This document shows, piece after piece, positions 1-10,438 of a stretch of 49,773 bases of DNA. The position numbers and the translations under genes are program-made. Position 1 is the stretch's first letter. Every line of letters starts with the position of its first letter. The DNA is from Acidimicrobiaceae bacterium (GTDB lineage Bacteria; Actinomycetota; Acidimicrobiia; Acidimicrobiales; MedAcidi-G1). Below the pieces are notes generated by a model, which did no database searches, was not told the DNA's origin, and saw nothing but the letters and a program-made list of their open reading frames with translations. The stretch is taken from NCBI GenBank assembly GCA_002726315.1, contig PBSS01000001.1, forward strand, positions 1-49,773, given 5' to 3'.

Positions 1-70
1 TAGCTCAATTGGATAGAGCATCTGATTACGGATCAGAAGGTTGGGGGTTCGAGTCCCTCCAAGCGCGCCA
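1..70 (+). tRNA. tRNA-Arg (anticodon ACG), 5' acceptor strand cut by window start
   Basis: D-arm TAGCTCAATTGGATAGAGCA, anticodon arm TCTGA-TTACGGA-TCAGA, T-arm GGGGG-TTCGAGT-CCCTC, acceptor 3' strand followed by G and CCA. Confidence 0.93.
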
Positions 71-157
71 ACCACTTACCCAGGTCAGAATCACGGCTGT
101 GAGGGTGTCTTCAACCGCGGCGACCACTCTGGGTGGTCGAAACCTGCCGAGCCGATT

Positions 158-985
158 TCAATAACCTGCCGAGACCCCTGGTTGGGCGATGGGTCTGAGC
201 AAGAGGGTCTGAGCGGCCATTCCAACTGGCCCACCTGTGTCAAAGAGGACTGCAGAGGCGAGGCCGACACCGTTGGCCTCCCAACGGCTGGTGACGTCTA
301 GGCCGATCCACTCTCCGACCGGGTCACGGTGAAGGTGAACGGTCAGATCCGGGTTGACGAACGAGACCTCAGATGATTCGGCGTGGCGTCCGAACCAGTT
401 GCAGCAGTCAGCTGCGATGACGGAGCGCTGCCACGGTGTCGTGTACTCGCCTTCTATCAGGTCGGGGATCCGGAGCCAGACGGTGGCCCTTCCGCATCCG
501 GGCTCCCCACCGACCGGGGCGCGGGTCATGATGAAACGACCCACATCGTCGAACCCGTGGCTGTTCAAACTGCCGTCGGTCATCGGCTTCTCATCAAGGC
601 CATCGGGTCCTGGCGGGACGGAGAAGTCCGGTGTTGTCGTCGCACTCACGGGCGCAGGTACCTGATGCAGCGCAGTGGCACGAGCGACCACCCGTCCCGA
701 CTGGTCGACGGCGCTCCCCACCGTGGTCGTGACTGAACGACCGCCTCGGACGACCTCTACCTCCACTTCAAAGCCGGCCATGGGGTAGGGGCGAAGGAGG
801 TCAATCGTGAGCCGGCTGAGGCGTTGATCAGGAAGAAGGTGCTCGAGTGAGCGGGCGAACGTGGCACTTCCTACGCCTCCGTGAAGGGCCTCGACAGCCC
901 AGGGGCCGCGTGACATTGCCGTTGGGAGAAACAGCGATGGCTTGTCGGGGTCAACGGTGAGCAGGGAAACGGGTTGTTCGGTCAT
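158..985 (-). CDS. thioesterase family protein (acyl-CoA thioesterase-like, double hotdog)
   Basis: 275 aa; 'HGGVGSATFARSLE..LPDQRLSRLTIDLLRPYPMAGFEVEVEVVRGGRS' resembles TesB-like/4HBT_3 proteins. Confidence 0.75.
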   Translation of the reverse strand: MTEQPVSLLTVDPDKPSLFLPTAMSRGPWAVEALHGGVGSATFARSLEHLLPDQRLSRLTIDLLRPYPMAGFEVEVEVVRGGRSVTTTVGSAVDQSGRVVARATALHQVPAPVSATTTPDFSVPPGPDGLDEKPMTDGSLNSHGFDDVGRFIMTRAPVGGEPGCGRATVWLRIPDLIEGEYTTPWQRSVIAADCCNWFGRHAESSEVSFVNPDLTVHLHRDPVGEWIGLDVTSRWEANGVGLASAVLFDTGGPVGMAAQTLLLRPIAQPGVSAGY

Positions 986-1313
986 CTACCTGTGCCGTCC
1001 GCCCTAGTCGCGACTGGCCAACGCTCAGGCGTGTCCTTAACTAACCGGATGTCAGAACCACACGCAATGACCGTCATGGCCACTAAAGCCGACACCATCC
1101 AGATTCGCATGTCTCGAAGTTAGAGCACGCACGCGTGGTACACCCAGATGTGGGGACATCGAAGCCTGCTGTCACCCCTCCCTTGGGGAGACCATGGCCA
1201 ATCTGGCAGTCCTTCTGGTCGGGCCGTAGCGTGGTTGTCGTGGAGGTCAACGACTACACGATCGAATCAAGGGCGAACCTTGAAGGGACGAACCTCTCCG
1301 GTAATGCCACCCG

Positions 1314-2123
1314 GTGGCATCAGGACGGACCATAGGCTTCTCGTCCGTGACTCCAGCACTGCCACCGGTAAGCCAGGATCTCGTTGACTTCGCCGTCTCG
1401 GTAGCACGCGAAGCAGGTGAACTGACCCTGGAACTCTTCCGCTCTCCAGGCATGGATGTCGAAGGGAAGGACGATGGAAGTCCTGTAACCATCGCGGACC
1501 GACGAGCTGAGAGGCTATTACGAGAACGAATTTCGAGTGCTTACCCCAATGATTCGATAGTTGGCGAAGAGGAAGGTGACCAGATAGGTGACTCTGGGCG
1601 GACCTGGATAGTGGACCCGATCGATGGAACGGTCTCGTTCATCCAGGGGGTTCCCCTATATGGCAACCTTGTCGCCCTTGAAGACGTCCACGGCCCTGCT
1701 GTTGGAGTCATCAACATCCCAGCCCTCGATGAGTGCATCTGGGCCGGTCGAGGACTCGGCTGCTATGCAAACGGAGTTCCCACCCGGGTGAGAGACAGGG
1801 AAGACCTGAATGGTGCTTTCATTGTCACCAGCGGGGTCGACTACTGGGGATCTGCCGCACGCATGGACCCTTTGATAAAGGGTGGGGCACTCATACGGAC
1901 CTGGGGTGATTCGTACGGATACGTTCTCGTCGCCACCGGCAGGGCCGACGCCATGGTCGACCCCATAGTCAATCGGTGGGATGTGGCTCCGATGTTGACG
2001 ATTCTGCCAGAGGCTGGTGGCATCTTCACCGACATGGCTGGCAACATCACCGCCGAGGGCGGCGATGCGATCGCCACAAACCTCGCCCTCCACAATGGGC
2101 TCCTGGCAATGGTGGGCCGTTAG
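1314..2123 (+). CDS. inositol monophosphatase family protein, histidinol-phosphatase (HisN)-like; exact start uncertain
   Basis: GEEEGD and WIVDPIDGTVSFIQGVPLYG metal-binding motifs, C-terminal 'NRWDVAPMLTILPEAGG'. Confidence 0.85.
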   Translation: MASGRTIGFSSVTPALPPVSQDLVDFAVSVAREAGELTLELFRSPGMDVEGKDDGSPVTIADRRAERLLRERISSAYPNDSIVGEEEGDQIGDSGRTWIVDPIDGTVSFIQGVPLYGNLVALEDVHGPAVGVINIPALDECIWAGRGLGCYANGVPTRVRDREDLNGAFIVTSGVDYWGSAARMDPLIKGGALIRTWGDSYGYVLVATGRADAMVDPIVNRWDVAPMLTILPEAGGIFTDMAGNITAEGGDAIATNLALHNGLLAMVGR

Positions 2124-2139
2124 AAACAATCTTGAACTC

Positions 2140-3135
2140 TCAGACGACCACTCCGTCGCCTTCAAATATTTCGACGACTAGGCCCCTCTTAGCCAACTCA
2201 CCCAAGAACCCGACAGGGTCGTCCACTTCGGCTAATCCTGACATGCCGCGACCGGCTACTTTGCCACTGAGAACCCACTCGGTGGCTATTGCCACTACAG
2301 CCGCTGCACCAACGGCCGGCCGCTCTGTAGCACCCAGAACCAGGGTCTCCTGGGTGGTTCCCCGTCGACCCCTCAACTCCACCCTGACCGCACCTGAACC
2401 TCCTTCGGCGTGGGCAGGGGCAAGCATTGGCATGGTCGCTGTCAGCCGATCCCGTCGGGTTGCCGCCATCCTGGAGGTAATCCGATCGATACCGGGAAAG
2501 GCATGGTGGAGCAGTACCGGATCCGCCAAAGCCGCCCGGTAGCAGTCACGGGGGCCGACCGGTTCGGGAAACCAACACAACTCCCTACCAGAGCCACCTG
2601 GCCTCCTAATCCAGTCACCATCGCGCCAGTCATACGAGAAGCGACTGAGAGCCCGATGGTGGACTAAGGCACACGCCGGTCCACCAGCACCCATCTTGTA
2701 GATGTGGATTTCGTCCACCTCGTCGAACCATGACATTCCATGTGCTACGAGCACACAGGTGAGGCCCGGTGCAAAACCAGCACCTACAACCACCGGAATG
2801 CCAGCGTCACGTGCAGCCCGATCTAGCTTGAGTATCGCGATGGTTTCTGCCAATCCATCACACGCGAGAACAGCGGGGCGACCGGTTGATATCGCCTCTT
2901 TGACCGCAGCCAACTGGGTACCACGAGGACTGGTCACCACCACGGCGTCCGCATCAAGTGCCGTCGGAAAGGGGTGATGTTCGATGATGACACGGTCACC
3001 AATTGTCCTCGCCGCCCAAGCCAATCTCTCTGCCGAGGTGTCACGTAGAACCAACTGATCGACACTGTCGGCGACAAGAAGTTGCCGTGCAACCCTGGCA
3101 CCTACTGCGCCAGCACCCAACACTGCCACGCGCAT
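2140..3135 (-). CDS. saccharopine dehydrogenase-like NAD(P)-binding protein
   Basis: N-terminal Rossmann 'MRVAVLGAGAVGARVARQLL'; start chosen at ATG 3135 inside the 342-aa ORF. Confidence 0.7.
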   Translation of the reverse strand: MRVAVLGAGAVGARVARQLLVADSVDQLVLRDTSAERLAWAARTIGDRVIIEHHPFPTALDADAVVVTSPRGTQLAAVKEAISTGRPAVLACDGLAETIAILKLDRAARDAGIPVVVGAGFAPGLTCVLVAHGMSWFDEVDEIHIYKMGAGGPACALVHHRALSRFSYDWRDGDWIRRPGGSGRELCWFPEPVGPRDCYRAALADPVLLHHAFPGIDRITSRMAATRRDRLTATMPMLAPAHAEGGSGAVRVELRGRRGTTQETLVLGATERPAVGAAAVVAIATEWVLSGKVAGRGMSGLAEVDDPVGFLGELAKRGLVVEIFEGDGVVV

Positions 3136-3284
3136 CAGCGAAGATCCGGTCCGTTTAGCTTCCGCCATCCGCCTGACTGTCTGGGAACTGTCACCCTTCC
3201 ACGGAGTCGCAGGGCCGTAACCACCGCAGCTGCCACCGACACAGCGGCCGTCGCTTGCCTGATGGCCCTCAAGATGGCCCTCAT
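3135..3284 (-). CDS. hypothetical 49-aa small protein with a hydrophobic segment
   Basis: Hand-translated: MRAILRAIRQATAAVSVAAAVVTALRLRGRVTVPRQSGGWRKLNGPDLR*; GGGAGG upstream; stop overlaps next start as TGATG. Confidence 0.4.
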   Translation of the reverse strand: MRAILRAIRQATAAVSVAAAVVTALRLRGRVTVPRQSGGWRKLNGPDLR

Positions 3285-3366
3285 ATGCGCCTGACCTCCC
3301 TGGGTAGCCCAGTCAACCTGTCATGACAGCCAAAGTAATCGTCAACAACTTTCGACAGGGTTGACG

Positions 3367-3440
<74 letters not shown>

Positions 3441-3493
3441 GCGGACCGGGAACGGTATCGCCCAGCGCCAATCCCTGACTACCCAATCTGTAG

Positions 3494-4267
3494 TCAGTCG
3501 GGTTGGCCGCTGTCAGAATGGGAACCAGCCGACATCGGTTCGTTGAGTTCCTGGTCTCCGTGTCTGAGGCGACGTTGTCGAACCGCTGTCTCCTCTTCGA
3601 TCATCGTGAAGCGAACCCCTCCCATTAGATCGCTGATCAGGTTAAAGAGCACCACTAAGAGCACTGTCACGCCGGTGCCACCAATGACCAAAACAAGGCC
3701 ACCTAGCGTGAAAACCCGCAATATCTGATCTGAGTCAAACTCAAAGGTCTCGAGGGTGAACAACTCCTCCACAAAGTTTTCAATCTTGGCGATAGTGCCA
3801 GCGTCCTCTGCTGCACTCCAGAGCATTCGGGTAGAAATGGCTACCAAGCCCCATACACAAAAATAGAACACCAGCGTGACCTTAAGTACTGACCATGGCT
3901 CAACATGTCTTAGTAAACGACGCACCCGACGCACCCTGTACCCGCCGCTCCGAGTGCTGCCAACTGGTTGTCGCGTAGCGGTACGTGGAAGCCAATCCTT
4001 GATCGGCACCCGTGCACCGGACATGGTCATTCGTCTTCCATCCGGGTTCCGCCCCACCCTGCGACCTCTCCTGAACACCTGACCACTAGGTCCATCTACT
4101 GATCCGATGTCTCCAATCGACTGAACTACCGGATCTGGAGAACCCGTTCCTTTGGCCGCGGCTACACGGGCCAGCAGGTCTGCTGACGACTGTGGCGGTG
4201 AAGTATCCGCTGACACCCCAGCTGATTCACCCTCCACGGTCGCGTCGTCGGTCTCCTGGTCGGCCAC
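3494..4267 (-). CDS. DUF3566 domain membrane protein
   Basis: Directly downstream of gyrA as in other actinobacteria; 'VKVTLVFYFCVWGL'-like first TM and 'FTLGGLVLVIGGTGVTVLLVVLFNLISDLMGGVRFTMIEE' C-terminus. Confidence 0.85.
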   Translation of the reverse strand: MADQETDDATVEGESAGVSADTSPPQSSADLLARVAAAKGTGSPDPVVQSIGDIGSVDGPSGQVFRRGRRVGRNPDGRRMTMSGARVPIKDWLPRTATRQPVGSTRSGGYRVRRVRRLLRHVEPWSVLKVTLVFYFCVWGLVAISTRMLWSAAEDAGTIAKIENFVEELFTLETFEFDSDQILRVFTLGGLVLVIGGTGVTVLLVVLFNLISDLMGGVRFTMIEEETAVRQRRLRHGDQELNEPMSAGSHSDSGQPD

Positions 4268-4427
4268 AGCAGGGAAGTCTACGACTCAGTAAAGCAGCCA
4301 CGGGGTTCGCCCCGGTTGCAGGCCCGAGTGATCGGGAGCTGGTGAGGACTCGAACACGATGCCGTCAATAGGCGGAGTTGCCTCACTGCCTCTTAGACAT
4401 CTGGTGGAGACGGTTGGGTAAATGACC

Positions 4428-6917
4428 TCAGTCGTGGTCTTCGTCTTGATATGGAACTGGCGAAACAGCTGCCACCTCGTTTCCCTCACCGGGTGACATG
4501 ACGGCTACACCTGTTGCATCACGCCCCTGGACAGAGATCTCCGATACCGGCATCCGGACGATCATCCCACTGGTCGTAACAGCAAACACGTCGTCGGCTT
4601 CATCGACTACAAGCGCTCCGGCTACCTGACCTCGATCCTCAGTGGTCTTGATGCCTCTCACTCCCAGCCCACCACGACCCCTGCGGGTGAACTCCTCGGC
4701 AGCGGTACGTTTGCCATAACCCCGTGTCGTGAGATGAAAAACTGACGCATCAGGATTCACGACGGCACAAGACACCAATTCATCGTCACCACGAAACCCC
4801 ATTCCCTTGACACCGGCTGCATCACGACCCATCGCCCGGACTTCATCTTCGCCGATGCGCAGCGTCTGACCGGTCCTCGACACCAACAAGATGTCGTCAT
4901 CGCCACTTGTGGGCACGACTGCCACCAACTCATCACCGTCGTTCAACTTCACCGCTATGAGACCAGCCTTCAGGGACGAGTCGTAAGCGGTGAATAGGGT
5001 CTTCTTGACGCGTCCCGACCTAGTTGCAAAGAAGAGGTACCTGTGGGTCTCATAGTCACGGGTATCTACGACCGCGTGGATCCGTTCATCGGAATGGAGG
5101 GGTAGGAGGTTCACAATCGAGGTGCCTCTGGCGGTCCGCCCGGCCATGGGAACTTCATGTGCCTTCAAGCGATAAACCCTGCCTCGGGTGGAGAAGAACA
5201 GGAGGTATGCGTGTGCCGTCGTGTGGATTAGATGCGACACGGCGTCCTCATCCTTGAGCCGCGCCCCTGTAACACCTTTGCCGCCACGACCCTGGGTGCG
5301 GAACTCAGTAGCTGACATGGTCTTGACATAGCCCGAAGAACTCATGGCAAACACCATCTCCTCGTCATCGATCAGGTCCTCAATGTCGAGTTCTCCAGGA
5401 TCATGGACGATTTGACTACGCCGCGGTTCTGCATACCTCTCACGAACTTCGGTTAGCTCATCTTTGATCACACCAAGGAGACGACCTTTGTCCGCCAGCA
5501 CCTCTTCCAAGTCGGCAATGATGGCAGCAAGTTCACGGAGGCGGTCTTCTAGGCTTGAACGACCTAGCCGCGTAAGCCGAACTAGTTGCATGTCGAGAAT
5601 GTGGTTGGCTTGGACTTCTGAGAACCCAAAGGTGTCGTCCATAAGGCCTTCGCGGGCAGCAGAACGATCAGCTGATCCCCGGATAAGGACGATGACGTCA
5701 TCAATCTGCTCCAAGGCCTTGATCAAACCTTCGGTGATATGGGCTTCTGCACGAGCCTTGTTGAGTCGGTACTGGGAGCGACGACGGACCACCATGATTT
5801 GATGGTCCACGTAGGCTTGCAACATCTGGCGCAGATTGAGGGTCCGTGGCACGCCGTCTACAAGAGCCACTGAGTTCACCGAAAAAGTTGTCTGCAGTGG
5901 AGTCCGCTTGAACAGGTTATTCAGGGTTACGAGTGGTGCGGCATCCCTTTTTAGCCTAATGACAATCCGTGTCTGACCTTGTGCGGACTCATCGTTGACG
6001 TCGGCAATACCGTCGATCTCACCTGCATCGACGAGGTCTCTGATCTTGGACATGATCTGGTTTGGGCTGGCCTGGTACGGAAGTTCACTGACCACGATTT
6101 GAGTTGACCGGGAACCTTCCTCAATCTCAGTACAGGCGCGGAGGCGAATCGTGCCACGACCAGTCTGATAAGCCTCACGAGCACCAGTACGTCCCAAGAT
6201 CAAGGCACCGGTTGGGAAGTCGGGTGCCGGCAGGAACTCCATCAGATCGTCGGGGGTTGCGTCAGGATTGTCGATCAGACATACCGTTGCATCAATCACT
6301 TCAGCCAGGTTGTGGGACGGAATGTTGGTGGCCATTCCAACGGCAATGCCCTGGCTGCCATTAACCAAGAGGTTCGGGAATCGGGCCGGCATCACGGTTG
6401 GCTCGGTGAACTCCCCCGAGTAGTTCTCGGTGAAGTCGACCGTGTCCTCGTCAATTCCGTCTAGGACTGAGAGGGCGATTGGCTTGAGCCGGCATTCGGT
6501 GTAGCGGGGGGCCGCAGGTGAATCGTCAGGTGAGTACCCGAAGTTGCCCTTCGGATGAACTAGGAGGTGGCGGACGCTGAAGTTCTGACCCATCCGGACA
6601 AGCGCGTCGTAGATGGCCTGGTCACCATGGGGGTGATACTTGCCCATAACTTCGCCAGTCACCCGGGCGCATTTCATCGTGGGACGGTCGGGCCTCGCAC
6701 CCAAGTCATACATACCCCAGAGAATTCGTCGGTGAACGGGCTTGAGGCCATCCCGGGCGTCGGGTAGTGCCCTCGCCACGATCACCGACATGGCGTAGTC
6801 CAGAAAGGACCTTTCCATCTCCTCTTGGATCTCGATGGGTTGGATAGAACCGGTGATGGTGTCGCCGTCAGTTGAGGTGGCTATCGCTTCTACTTCGTCC
6901 GGTGTCGTGTCGTCCAT
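4428..6917 (-). CDS. gyrA: DNA gyrase subunit A
   Basis: 829 aa, 'ARALPDARDGLKPVHRRILWGMYDLG', 'GKYHPHGDQAIYDALVRMGQ', C-terminal pinwheel repeats. Confidence 0.98.
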   Translation of the reverse strand: MDDTTPDEVEAIATSTDGDTITGSIQPIEIQEEMERSFLDYAMSVIVARALPDARDGLKPVHRRILWGMYDLGARPDRPTMKCARVTGEVMGKYHPHGDQAIYDALVRMGQNFSVRHLLVHPKGNFGYSPDDSPAAPRYTECRLKPIALSVLDGIDEDTVDFTENYSGEFTEPTVMPARFPNLLVNGSQGIAVGMATNIPSHNLAEVIDATVCLIDNPDATPDDLMEFLPAPDFPTGALILGRTGAREAYQTGRGTIRLRACTEIEEGSRSTQIVVSELPYQASPNQIMSKIRDLVDAGEIDGIADVNDESAQGQTRIVIRLKRDAAPLVTLNNLFKRTPLQTTFSVNSVALVDGVPRTLNLRQMLQAYVDHQIMVVRRRSQYRLNKARAEAHITEGLIKALEQIDDVIVLIRGSADRSAAREGLMDDTFGFSEVQANHILDMQLVRLTRLGRSSLEDRLRELAAIIADLEEVLADKGRLLGVIKDELTEVRERYAEPRRSQIVHDPGELDIEDLIDDEEMVFAMSSSGYVKTMSATEFRTQGRGGKGVTGARLKDEDAVSHLIHTTAHAYLLFFSTRGRVYRLKAHEVPMAGRTARGTSIVNLLPLHSDERIHAVVDTRDYETHRYLFFATRSGRVKKTLFTAYDSSLKAGLIAVKLNDGDELVAVVPTSGDDDILLVSRTGQTLRIGEDEVRAMGRDAAGVKGMGFRGDDELVSCAVVNPDASVFHLTTRGYGKRTAAEEFTRRGRGGLGVRGIKTTEDRGQVAGALVVDEADDVFAVTTSGMIVRMPVSEISVQGRDATGVAVMSPGEGNEVAAVSPVPYQDEDHD

Positions 6918-8851
6918 CAGATGTCCAAAAACCGAACGTCGCGGGCATTCATCTGGATGAATTTCTTCCGGCTTTCTACGTCTTCGCCCATCAGGACTGA
7001 AAACGCCTCATCGGCGATTGATCCCATCTCCACTGACACCTGGAGGAGGCTCCGACTGGAGGTTTCCATTGTGGTCTCATGAAGTTCATCGAAGTCCATT
7101 TCACCGAGTCCCTTCAAACGCTGGAACTCGCGTTTGTGATCCGGGTTGTCAAGTAAAAATGCTGTTTTTGCGTGATCGTCCTTTAGGTAGACCTTCTCCC
7201 TGCCAATGACCGTTGAGAACAATGGTGGTTGAGCAATAAAAACGTGCCCTGCATCAACGAGGGGTCTCATCTGTCTGAAGAAGAATGTGAGCAGCAGGGT
7301 CCGAATGTGGCTTCCGTCGACATCGGCATCACAAAGCAGGATTACCTTGTGGTAGCGGATCTTGTCGAGGTCGAAGTCGTCTCCAAAACCGGCTCCTATG
7401 GCCTGAATTAGTGTCTGGATCTCGTTGTTCTTGAGCATCCGATCTGGGCGAGCCCGCTCAACGTTGAGGATCTTGCCCCGAATGGGAAGGATCGCCATGA
7501 TGCGGGGATTACGGGCCTGGACTGCTGAGCCGCCAGCAGAGTCACCCTCCACAATGAATAGTTCCGATTCGCGCGGGTCCCGCGACGAACAATCCTTGAG
7601 CTTGTCCGGCATACCGGCACCGTCGAGAGCCGACTTTCGCCGAGCCGACTGGCGAGCCTCCTGGGCTGCGATTCGGGCGCGCTGAGCACTAACGGCTTTC
7701 TGAGTGATCCGTCTCGCTTCAGAAGGGTTCTCCTCTAACCAGTCACTCAACTTTTCATTCGTTGCCCTTTGGACGAGAGAACGAATATCCACGTTGCCCA
7801 ACTTCGACTTTGTCTGGCCCTCGAACTGTGGATCGGGTAGGCGGACACTGATGATCGCAGTAAGTCCTTCGCGAATGTCCTCACCCTTGAGGTTGTCGTC
7901 CTTCTCTTTTAAGAAGCCACGATTCTTGGCATAACGGTTCAGCACGCCTGTAAGGGCACTTCGGAAGCCTTCTTCGTGCATGCCTCCCTCAATGGTGTTG
8001 ATCCCGTTGGCGAACGAGTGGAGGCCGTCAGTGTTGAACCCGGTATTCCACTGGAAAGCTAGCTCGACTTCATTGCCCTCATCCTGCTGCTCGAAGTACC
8101 CAACCAAAGAAAAGAGTGACTCCTTTGAAGCGTTGAGGTGTTCTACGAAATCCCTGATGCCGCCCTCATAGCAGAAGGTTGTGGCCTCAACTTGATCGCC
8201 TTCATCGGGTCTCTGGTCGTCAAGAGTTATCTTGAGGCCACTATTCAAGAATGCCATCATCTGCAAGCGTTCAAGAAGGGTCTGGACCCTGAAGTTCACT
8301 TCATCGAACACAGCCGGGTCAGGCCAGAAGCGGACAGTGGTACCAGTGTGATCATCTGGTGAAGGACCAGTCTCTGTCAGGCTCGTTGCTAGACACCCAC
8401 CGTTGGCAAAATCCATGTAATGGCGACGCCCGCTACGGTCAATCTCCACCTCTAGGCGACTGGACAGAGCGTTCACGACAGAGATGCCCACGCCATGGAG
8501 GCCACCCGAGACCTTGTACCCCTCACCTCCAAACTTGCCTCCAGCATGAAGAATCGTAAGGACGACTTCGGCAGCTGTCAGGTCGGGATATTGGTGGTGC
8601 TGATCAACGGGGATTCCACGACCGTCATCAGCTACTTGACATCCGCCATCGGGAAGGAGGGTCACAACTATCCGTGAACAATGGCCCGCCATAGCCTCAT
8701 CCACAGCGTTGTCAACAACCTCCCAGACGAGGTGGTGCAGACCCGTTGGTCCCGTAGAACCTATGTACATGCCGGGGCGTTTACGGACAGCCTCAAGGCC
8801 TTCGAGAACGGTAATGTCAGCAGCGCTGTAGGTAGCCTCTGCACTTGTCAT
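6917..8851 (-). CDS. gyrB: DNA gyrase subunit B
   Basis: 'VLEGLEAVRKRPGMYIGSTG', 'LFIVEGDSAGGSA', 'DADVDGSHIRTLLLTFFFR'; ATG 8851 preferred over ORF-track start 8905. Confidence 0.98.
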   Translation of the reverse strand: MTSAEATYSAADITVLEGLEAVRKRPGMYIGSTGPTGLHHLVWEVVDNAVDEAMAGHCSRIVVTLLPDGGCQVADDGRGIPVDQHHQYPDLTAAEVVLTILHAGGKFGGEGYKVSGGLHGVGISVVNALSSRLEVEIDRSGRRHYMDFANGGCLATSLTETGPSPDDHTGTTVRFWPDPAVFDEVNFRVQTLLERLQMMAFLNSGLKITLDDQRPDEGDQVEATTFCYEGGIRDFVEHLNASKESLFSLVGYFEQQDEGNEVELAFQWNTGFNTDGLHSFANGINTIEGGMHEEGFRSALTGVLNRYAKNRGFLKEKDDNLKGEDIREGLTAIISVRLPDPQFEGQTKSKLGNVDIRSLVQRATNEKLSDWLEENPSEARRITQKAVSAQRARIAAQEARQSARRKSALDGAGMPDKLKDCSSRDPRESELFIVEGDSAGGSAVQARNPRIMAILPIRGKILNVERARPDRMLKNNEIQTLIQAIGAGFGDDFDLDKIRYHKVILLCDADVDGSHIRTLLLTFFFRQMRPLVDAGHVFIAQPPLFSTVIGREKVYLKDDHAKTAFLLDNPDHKREFQRLKGLGEMDFDELHETTMETSSRSLLQVSVEMGSIADEAFSVLMGEDVESRKKFIQMNARDVRFLDI

Positions 8852-9023
8852 TTGGCACCCTCCGAGTACGGTTCTTTGGGGGAGGGAAGTGACACCTGAC
8901 CACACCCACTGGAAACATAAAATCGCAGGTCAGATGGCCTTATCACGACCTGAATAGCCTATCACCCTTGGGACCGTGACCGGTGCGAACACATTGGTGT
9001 GACCGGTTGTTTTTGAACGCTAT

Positions 9024-9338
9024 TCAAAGCCCAGGTCTTCGTGCCATCCTGGCTCTTACAGATGTGACCTTTCCAGGGCCAACAAGGTCATTAATCCGAT
9101 CCAACAACTGAGCCTCCAACCATGCAATCTGACTGGCCCACGCCGGGTCATCAACCCTCACGAGTAACTCTTGACCGCGCACGGCTACTGCTACAACCCC
9201 TTCAGCCAACTCGGGACCGACAATCTCCGGCCACTGTTCAACAATAGTGACAGTGGCATCAATTTCGGGAACTCCCAGGCTTGTCATCAGTTGATCAAGG
9301 CTCCTTCGGATCGGAGTCGGGCCCGACTCGGAGTTCAT
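9024..9338 (-). CDS. DUF721/DciA-like protein
   Basis: 104 aa between recF and gyrB; 'WPEIVGPELAEGVVAVAVRGQELLVRVDDPAWASQIAWLEAQLLDRIN'. Confidence 0.85.
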   Translation of the reverse strand: MNSESGPTPIRRSLDQLMTSLGVPEIDATVTIVEQWPEIVGPELAEGVVAVAVRGQELLVRVDDPAWASQIAWLEAQLLDRINDLVGPGKVTSVRARMARRPGL

Positions 9339-10423
9339 CTCGACACCACAGCCCCGTCCTCAACCTGAATCCGTCTGTCTACAACCACACCCTCAGGCAA
9401 ATCACCTGCAGTCGTCACAACGGTCTGGGCTTTTGGAAGTAGTGAGATCAGGGCTGAAGCCCTAATTGGATCAAGCTCTGAAAACACATCATCCAGCAGA
9501 ATTATCGGATTGCTACCGGTGTTGGATGTGACAACCTTGTGTCCAGCCAACCTGAGTGCAACTGCCAACGAGCGTTGTTCGCCTTGGGAGGCGTGGCTGC
9601 GTGCCGGAAGGCCATCGACCATGAGCCTCACCTCATCTCGATGTGGACCCACGGTGGTGGTTCCTCGTCGAATATCGTCGGTGCGAACCCGTGTGAGGGA
9701 CTGCTCCAGGCCTTCTTCGGCCCATGCGCGTTCGTAGAACATCTGTAGTTCAGAACTTCCATCACTCAGAAACTTCACTAACTCACCAGTTACCGGCTTA
9801 AGACCTTCGAGTAGGTCTACCCGCCTTGCAACCAACTCTTCACCAACTTGGCAGAGCTTTGAATCCCACACGTCGAGAGACGCTGACACCTCAGGTGAAT
9901 TCCTTCCGCTCGCTTGTCGCAAAAGGTTGTTTCTCTGACGAAGGATCCTGTCGAAATCTGACCTGAGACCATGATTTGAGGGTGCGATATCGACCAATAG
10001 GTCATCAAGAAAACTCCGTCGCTCTGCTGGGCCTCCCTTAACTAGAACCAGATCATCTGGCCCAAAGATCGTCGCACGCACGTTTCCGATGAAGTCACCC
10101 TGGCGTTGAACCCTGTTGTGGTTTACCTGCAGGCGGTTACGTCCACCCACCACCAACTCTGCTTCCAAAAGGGTCGTTCTCTTACCGTCAACCACCTCAG
10201 CTCGGATCACCGCCCGGTCAAAGGTTGATCTGACCATGGAATCAGTTGTGGCCCCACGAAACGAAGACCCTCTAGCCAACCAGGCAACTGCCTCGACAAG
10301 GTTGGTTTTTCCCTGACCATTTGAACCGATGACTGCCGTGATGCCACCAGTCAGGTACAACTCGACGGACGCGTAGTTACGGAAGTCCTTCAGCCAGAGC
10401 CTTTGAACCAGCATCGGTCCCAA
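9335..10423 (-). CDS. recF: DNA replication/repair protein RecF
   Basis: 'LWLKDFRNY', Walker A 'GSNGQGKTNLVEA', 'LLDDVFSELDPIR', synteny dnaN-recF. Confidence 0.97.
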   Translation of the reverse strand: MGPMLVQRLWLKDFRNYASVELYLTGGITAVIGSNGQGKTNLVEAVAWLARGSSFRGATTDSMVRSTFDRAVIRAEVVDGKRTTLLEAELVVGGRNRLQVNHNRVQRQGDFIGNVRATIFGPDDLVLVKGGPAERRSFLDDLLVDIAPSNHGLRSDFDRILRQRNNLLRQASGRNSPEVSASLDVWDSKLCQVGEELVARRVDLLEGLKPVTGELVKFLSDGSSELQMFYERAWAEEGLEQSLTRVRTDDIRRGTTTVGPHRDEVRLMVDGLPARSHASQGEQRSLAVALRLAGHKVVTSNTGSNPIILLDDVFSELDPIRASALISLLPKAQTVVTTAGDLPEGVVVDRRIQVEDGAVVSR

Positions 10424-10438
10424 CCAGCCCGGTAGAGG

